64,000 nt of DNA from contig NZ_CP011339.1 of assembly GCF_001264245.1 (NCBI RefSeq), forward strand, positions 1,488,001 to 1,552,000, in the 5' to 3' direction. The position numbers were made by a program, and so were the translations under genes. The first letter of the stretch is position 1. The number at the start of each line of letters is the position of its first letter. Source of the stretch: Microcystis panniformis FACHB-1757 (GTDB lineage Bacteria > Cyanobacteriota > Cyanobacteriia > Cyanobacteriales > Microcystaceae). Shown in pieces: positions 59,933 through 64,000 of this stretch. Below the pieces are notes generated by a model, which made no database searches, had not been told where the DNA came from, and worked only from the letters and a program-made list of their open reading frames with translations.

Positions 59933-60715
59933 CCCCCAAGCTGTCCCCAAGAGGCAAAGAATACCCGCTAAACCCGCTAAAGGTTGGTTATAGATACCTT
60001 TGACCCAAACTAACCCAGAATCGCTGTAAGACATCAATTCGGCACTGTCTAGCAAAGCTAATCCCCATACCCAACCGCTATGAAGTCCCCAAGCTAATCC
60101 TAAACTACCATGATCGATCGCCCGCGCCCAGACCAGAACCATCCCCATCAGAAATAAACCGGGTAGTTGCGGCAGCGTTTGCTGACGTTCCCAAAGCAGA
60201 TGCAGCAGGGCAAAAATTAGGCTAGAAATGGCTCCCGCCACCCAAAAACCGTATTCTTGGCTTAATTGACTCAAAAAGATGCCCCTAAAGATTAATTCCT
60301 CGGTAATACCCACCCAGAGGGCCACTATCAACAGGGGTAAACTCAAGGCAAAAGCGCGAGTTAGATTTTTGGGCTGCCAATGTACCCAGGCCAAAATCCC
60401 CTCTAGGAAAAAAATTATCCCTAATCCCACCACTGCCAAGATTAATCCTTTGGTTAGGGAGATAAATAGGGAAAATGACCAAATTAATCCGTAATTATGG
60501 AGGCTGCTCCCCTCTATCTTCAATAATCCCCAGATAACTAAGGGAGCCAAGGCGTAAAGAGAGGCCACTAGGGGCAATTTCTGGTCAGGTTTTGTCCCTT
60601 GCAGCGGTTGCCATCCCAAACGACTCCCTAAACCAATGGCAATGGGCAGCCAGAGAATTAACCAGGCTAACAGGAAAATAATAATTTTTATTAAGGCAGC
60701 CATGTCCATTGTCAA
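59915..60715 (-). CDS. CPBP-family intramembrane glutamic protease
   Basis: 266 residues with about seven or eight hydrophobic helices. GITEELIFRGIFLSQL (about 137-152) carries the paired Glu and Arg of motif 1, SLIFALLHLLW the motif 2 His, and WGLHSGWVWG a further His of motif 3. These are the active-site motifs of the CAAX protease/bacteriocin-processing (Abi) group. In cyanobacteria the substrates are largely unknown. The start at 60715 lies a few bases after a second possible Met. Confidence 0.85.
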   Translation of the reverse strand: MTMDMAALIKIIIFLLAWLILWLPIAIGLGSRLGWQPLQGTKPDQKLPLVASLYALAPLVIWGLLKIEGSSLHNYGLIWSFSLFISLTKGLILAVVGLGIIFFLEGILAWVHWQPKNLTRAFALSLPLLIVALWVGITEELIFRGIFLSQLSQEYGFWVAGAISSLIFALLHLLWERQQTLPQLPGLFLMGMVLVWARAIDHGSLGLAWGLHSGWVWGLALLDSAELMSYSDSGLVWVKGIYNQPLAGLAGILCLLGTAWGLNLFQ

Positions 60716-60739
60716 TTAGGTGCTATGGAAGTGGGGTGT

Positions 60740-60783
60740 GGGGTTTTGGGGTTTTGGGGTTTTGGGGTTTTGGGGTTTTGGGG
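60740..60783. repeat. (GGGGTTTT)n tandem repeat, quadruplex-prone
   Basis: Five and a half exact copies of GGGGTTTT. Six G4 tracts with T4 loops are an ideal G-quadruplex-forming sequence, on the coding-strand complement of the protease gene's upstream region. C-rich sequence follows at 60803-60840 (CCCCCCATTTCCCCATTTCC). It lies 25-70 bp upstream of the protease start and may affect its transcription. Confidence 0.95.
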
Positions 60784-60849
60784 TATTAGTTGAAATTTCC
60801 CTATCCCCCCATTTCCCCATTTCCCTACCCCCTACCCCTAACAGCCATA

Positions 60850-61076
60850 AAACAAACCCCCTAGGCATAGGATAACTGTGGAACTCTGCTCTGGTAAAGC
60901 CTAGCTCCAACAAAAATCCATCCCTAGGGGGTTGCGAAAAAGAAGAAAAAGTGCTTAAGTAAAACCCCTCGAGTTGATGAAAGAGGCGGTCAGGGGTTAG
61001 AATTAGGGATAAGAATCTATATTGTCTTTTTGGTCGGTCTTGTCAAAACTAGCCCTTTTGACTGCCGATTTTTTTT
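60850..61076 (+). ncRNA. Possible small RNA ending at an intrinsic terminator
   Basis: A hairpin GTCAAAA-CTAGCCC-TTTTGAC (61042-61062) is followed by GCCGA and eight T residues (61069-61076), a rightward terminator with no gene upstream on the plus strand. Before it, AACCCCCTAGG near 60854 can pair with CCCTAGGGGGTT near 60933, and AACCCCT near 60964 with AGGGGTT near 60993. These structures suggest a structured transcript, but no known RNA family is recognised and no promoter is certain. Confidence 0.35.
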
Positions 61077-61102
61077 GTCCTTATCCCTACTCCGTAACCT
61101 AT

Positions 61103-61489
61103 TTAAGCTTCTACCGGTTCTTCTGATTCCGTTTGTTTGAGGTGGATGTGCTTGTAGCCAAGTTTGATTTCAAACTCATCGCCGGGCTGCAAGTTCATTT
61201 GTTCGGTATAGGTGGAACCGATGACGATTTGACCATTTTTGTGGACACTAACCCGGAAAGTGGGTTCGCGGCCGCGGCCATCTTTAGTGCCTTCGGGATC
61301 GAGAGGAACCCCTTTTGCACCTAAAACAGCATCGTAAAAGTCGGTTAAATTGACCCGAACTTGGCCATCTTTACTTTGAGAGTAGTAACCACAACGTTTT
61401 GCCGTTTCGCGACGGGGTAAGTGGGATAACTCTTTGACTTTTTGTAGTAGAGCTTTCCCGGTTAGGGGAGTAGGAGAGATGTCACTCAT
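61103..61489 (-). CDS. cyAbrB-family transcription regulator
   Basis: 128 residues. An N-terminal conserved helical region (LTGKALLQKVKELSHLPRRE, about 8-27) and a C-terminal AbrB-like beta domain (PTFRVSVHKNGQIVIGSTYT, about 75-94; FEIKLGYKHIHLKQ) define the cyanobacterial AbrB group. These regulators control carbon and nitrogen genes and, in Synechocystis, hox hydrogenase genes. Whether it is cyAbrB1 or cyAbrB2 I cannot decide by eye. Its presence 34 kb from hoxH is only a loose link. Confidence 0.9.
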   Translation of the reverse strand: MSDISPTPLTGKALLQKVKELSHLPRRETAKRCGYYSQSKDGQVRVNLTDFYDAVLGAKGVPLDPEGTKDGRGREPTFRVSVHKNGQIVIGSTYTEQMNLQPGDEFEIKLGYKHIHLKQTESEEPVEA

Positions 61490-62012
61490 GGTACTTTTTA
61501 ATGTTCCTTGATTTTTGACTGACTGTCAATTAAGTTTACACTGACAAATTGATCATACCAAAAATCTTGCCAAAAATGTCTAGAGGGGAATAATAAATTT
61601 TTTAAAACTGATGGTTCGGTGATGACAATCGTGCTAAGAAGACCCCGGACTAGGTAGTAAGTGTAAACCTTGTGGGGGAGAGGAAATTTTGGGTTAAGAC
61701 TCTGGCAATTTTTGGTCGGGTGGGAGGAAAACAGGGGGGAGAAAGTAAGTCCATAAAACCGATAAAGCTATACCCAGCAAGGAATTGAGAAAATTTACTT
61801 GTGGTTGGAGTTGGCAAAAAACTAATGACCCAGAGCAGTAAATCCGGGGGGATTAAACTGTTTTCGAGCGACTTGCCCATCTATCATTAGGCCTAGATAC
61901 CCACCCCTTGGCTCAACCGACCGGGGAAAATCTTAAGGATTAATTACCATTACTAGCTCCCCTTTGGCCCGTTAACATCGATTATCCTGAGTATTAGGAG
62001 TCCCTCACCCCC
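61490..62012. other. Intergenic region between cyAbrB and sdhB
   Basis: 523 bp between two divergent genes. It must hold both promoters. A few reading frames cross it but none has a start signal or recognisable protein. AGGAG at 61996-62000 serves as the sdhB ribosome binding site. Confidence 0.45.
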
Positions 62013-63008
62013 GTGCCGAGTATGGAAGTTTCTTTTAAAATTCTGCGTCAACGACCCAACGACACCCCCTACCTAGAAAATTTTACCCTAGAGGTGGAGG
62101 CCGGAAATACAATTCTCGACTGCCTTAATCGCATCAAATGGGAACTTGATGGAACTTTGGCCTTTCGTAAAAATTGCCGCAATACAATTTGTGGCAGCTG
62201 TGCCATGAAAATTAACGGTCGTTCGGCCTTGGCTTGTCAACAAAATATCGCCAGTGAATTAAACCATTGTAGCCAAAAAGATGCCGGAGAAATTCCCGAA
62301 ATCACGATCGCCCCTCTGGGGAATTTACCGATTATCCGGGATTTAATCGTCAATATGCAACCGTTTTGGGACGATTTAGAAAGGGTTGAACCTTATATTA
62401 GTAGTCAAGCGCGCACCATTCCCGAACGAGAATTTCTGCAAACTCCAGAAGAAAGAGCCAATCTCAATCAGATGGGTAACTGCATTATGTGCGGGGCCTG
62501 TTATTCGGAATGTAACGCCAAGCAAGTCAATCCCGATTTTGTCGGGCCCCACGCTTTAGCAAAAGCGCAGCGCACCCTAGCAGATTCTCGCGATGGTAAT
62601 CAAGAAGGTCGTCTAGAACTTTATAACCAAGGCACCGCAGGGGTTTGGGGGTGTACCCGTTGCTATTTCTGTAATGCGGTTTGTCCTATGGAAGTGGCTC
62701 CTATGGATCAGATCGGTAAAATTAAACAGGAAATACTCGCTCGCAAGTCGGCCGATAGTAGTCGTCCCATTCGTCACCGGAAAGTTTTAGTGGAATTAGT
62801 CAAAGCAGGAGGATGGGTGGATGAACGCCAATTCGGCCTCTATGTGCTGGGCAATTATTGGCGCGATTTACAGGGTTTATTAAGTATTGCCCCCTTGGGA
62901 TTGCGGATGATTACTAAGGGTAAATTTCCCACTTCCTTTGAAGCTTCCGAGGGAACCGAGGAAGTGAGAGGTTTAATTACTGCCATTCAAAATTCTCGCT
63001 CTCGATAG
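62013..63008 (+). CDS. sdhB: Succinate dehydrogenase/fumarate reductase iron-sulfur subunit
   Basis: 331 residues from the GTG at 62013, chosen because AGGAG lies 12 bp before it (an ATG at 62022 is the alternative). The 2Fe-2S domain has CRNTICGSCAMKINGRSALA (about 56-75); the second half has CIMCGACYSECNA and CTRCYFCNAVCPME for the 4Fe-4S and 3Fe-4S clusters. It transfers electrons from succinate toward quinone on the membrane. About 80 residues beyond the last cluster make it longer than E. coli SdhB, as is usual in cyanobacteria. Confidence 0.93.
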   Translation: MPSMEVSFKILRQRPNDTPYLENFTLEVEAGNTILDCLNRIKWELDGTLAFRKNCRNTICGSCAMKINGRSALACQQNIASELNHCSQKDAGEIPEITIAPLGNLPIIRDLIVNMQPFWDDLERVEPYISSQARTIPEREFLQTPEERANLNQMGNCIMCGACYSECNAKQVNPDFVGPHALAKAQRTLADSRDGNQEGRLELYNQGTAGVWGCTRCYFCNAVCPMEVAPMDQIGKIKQEILARKSADSSRPIRHRKVLVELVKAGGWVDERQFGLYVLGNYWRDLQGLLSIAPLGLRMITKGKFPTSFEASEGTEEVRGLITAIQNSRSR

Positions 63009-63068
63009 TTAGAGCAATTTTCAGATGTATTATGATCTATATTCTATATGACTGGAGAACCCCTTATC

Positions 63069-64000
63069 ATGTTCGATCGAGATAGTATCCGTGGTTTTTC
63101 TGCCCTGCTCACCCTTGTGGGAGTCGCTTCTAGTTTGGGTTTTAGCTTCAACGCACCGGCTTTCTCCCAAGCTACCTCTAACAATTTACCTTTACTCTTA
63201 GCCCAAAAAAGCGAAAAGGTGCGAGTAGCGGTTTTAGACTTCGATTATAGCGGTCTCAGTAATCCCCAATGGTTAACATTTCTCAATGGTGGAGCCAGTG
63301 GTGTCAGTGATATTCTCGTCAATAGATTGGTGGAAAGTGGTCGCTATACAGTCATTGAGCGCAGTCGCATTGATGCTGTCCTCAGAGAACAGAATTTGGG
63401 AGCTTCGGGACGGGTAGATGCCGCTACCGCTGCTCAAATCGGGCAAATTTTGGGGTAGATGTGGTGATTATCGGTTCGATTACCCAATTCGATTTACAAA
63501 AAAAACAATCCGGTGGCTCGTTTATTATTTTTAGCACCGCCAAGACAGAAACCGATGCTTTTGTCAAGTTAAATGTCCGGGCAATTAATACCACCACGGC
63601 CGAAATTATTAGCACCGCTCAGGGAAATGGTAGTGCCAATCAATCCGATGGTTCAACCGTGGTTTTAGGGGTTGGGGGTGGTTCCCAAACCTCCAACGAA
63701 GGGAAATTACTCAGTATTGCCACCGATAAGGCAGTAGCGCAGGTGGTGGATAATCTCAACAATAAAGCCGAACAAATCGCCGCTACACCTCGCTCGCTCC
63801 CGACTGTCACCGCTTTAGTGGCTGCCGTGACGGGAAATCAGGTAATTCTCAATAAAGGCACGGGAGAAGGCTATCGTGTTGGTTTACGCATTTCCATCGA
63901 ACGGACGACTCAAACGGTCAAGGATCCGCAAACGGGCAAGGTTATCCGTCAGATTACTCAACCGATTGGCACTCTCGAAATTGTCGAAGCTGATGGTCAA
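63069..64000 (+). pseudogene. CsgG-like secreted protein (one frameshift, 3'-truncated by window)
   Basis: The start at 63069 (MFDRDSIRGFSALLTLVGVA) gives a clean signal peptide; 63048 is possible. Mature part: VRVAVLDFDYSGLSNPQWL, LVNRLVESGRYTVIERSRID, AAQIGQILG, then after the break VDVVIIGSITQFDLQ and NTTTAEIISTAQGNGSAN, all as in CsgG/curli-assembly-type proteins. The break is in the GGGG run at 63453-63456; one more G joins the frames. The frame stays open to the window end at 64000. Possible role: outer-membrane secretion channel or lipoprotein; unproven. Confidence 0.78.

Noticed and set aside
1..64000. tRNA, rRNA and tmRNA genes
   Set aside because: I looked for T-loop GGTTCGAATC-type signals and other hallmarks on both strands and found nothing convincing; a covariance search would be decisive.

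Overview
The window is cyanobacterial chromosome, most like Microcystis. It carries IsiA/flavodoxin, a bidirectional-type HoxH, a cyAbrB regulator, a group 2 sigma factor, an MPBQ methyltransferase, a Tab2/Atab2 homologue, PEP-CTERM proteins, GCGATCGC (HIP1) octamers and very many small transposable elements. The genus is an inference from gene content and repeat load, not from a marker gene.

Layout. 0-3 kb: a PEP-CTERM protein fragment and a rearranged ISL3-type element. 3-12.3 kb: an iron/metal block (two-domain FeoA, FeoB, FeoC-like protein, HMA_2-type protein, P1B-type ATPase, small basic protein, two DUF5132-like proteins, a Crp-type regulator) that also holds the MPBQ methyltransferase. 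13-20 kb: two leftward operons, each headed by a Zur-type palindrome: thrS plus a COG0523 GTPase, and a P-loop CobW-like protein plus two metallophosphoesterase-like proteins. 20-23.5 kb: the iron-stress isiA, zinc-ribbon, isiB, alpha/beta-hydrolase group with Fur-like boxes. 24-27.2 kb: group 2 sigma factor and a solitary hoxH. 27.3-39.9 kb: an accessory island with three DNA methyltransferases, two Uma2 nucleases, tandem Rpn-type nuclease genes, a PemK/MazF-type toxin pair, a HEPN-like protein and an NHL-repeat PEP-CTERM protein; a dihydroorotase-like gene is embedded in it. 40-46.8 kb: core genes (PBP1, pentapeptide protein, YebC, radical-SAM activase, RtcB). 46.8-50.9 kb: a nest in which a group II intron sits inside a MITE that abuts an IS630 element. 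51-53.2 kb: dnaK. 53.2-58.4 kb: a second ISL3 element, a phosphatase, a hendecad coiled-coil protein and an IS701 remnant. 58.4-64 kb: rimM, Tab2, CPBP protease, cyAbrB, sdhB and a CsgG-like protein cut by the window end.

Three themes stand out. (1) Five genes (feoB, dihydroorotase-like, Dam-like, Tab2, CsgG-like) each carry one frameshift, and all five are repaired by adding one base to a G or C run, which suggests systematic base under-calling rather than real gene decay. (2) TA-flanked MITEs of four families repeatedly sit at gene borders, where they supply or alter start and stop codons. (3) The ISL3 copy at 0.8-2.4 kb has the structure expected of an inside-out transposition, and the copy at 53-55 kb preserves the presumed parental arrangement.

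The most interesting candidate systems are the feo-linked HMA_2/P1B-ATPase/DUF5132 locus, which may be iron-handling and perhaps comparable to ferrosome loci; the second Zur-box operon of unstudied proteins; and a methyltransferase-Uma2 gene pair that was probably one tight operon before a MITE separated it. No tRNA, rRNA or CRISPR array was recognised.
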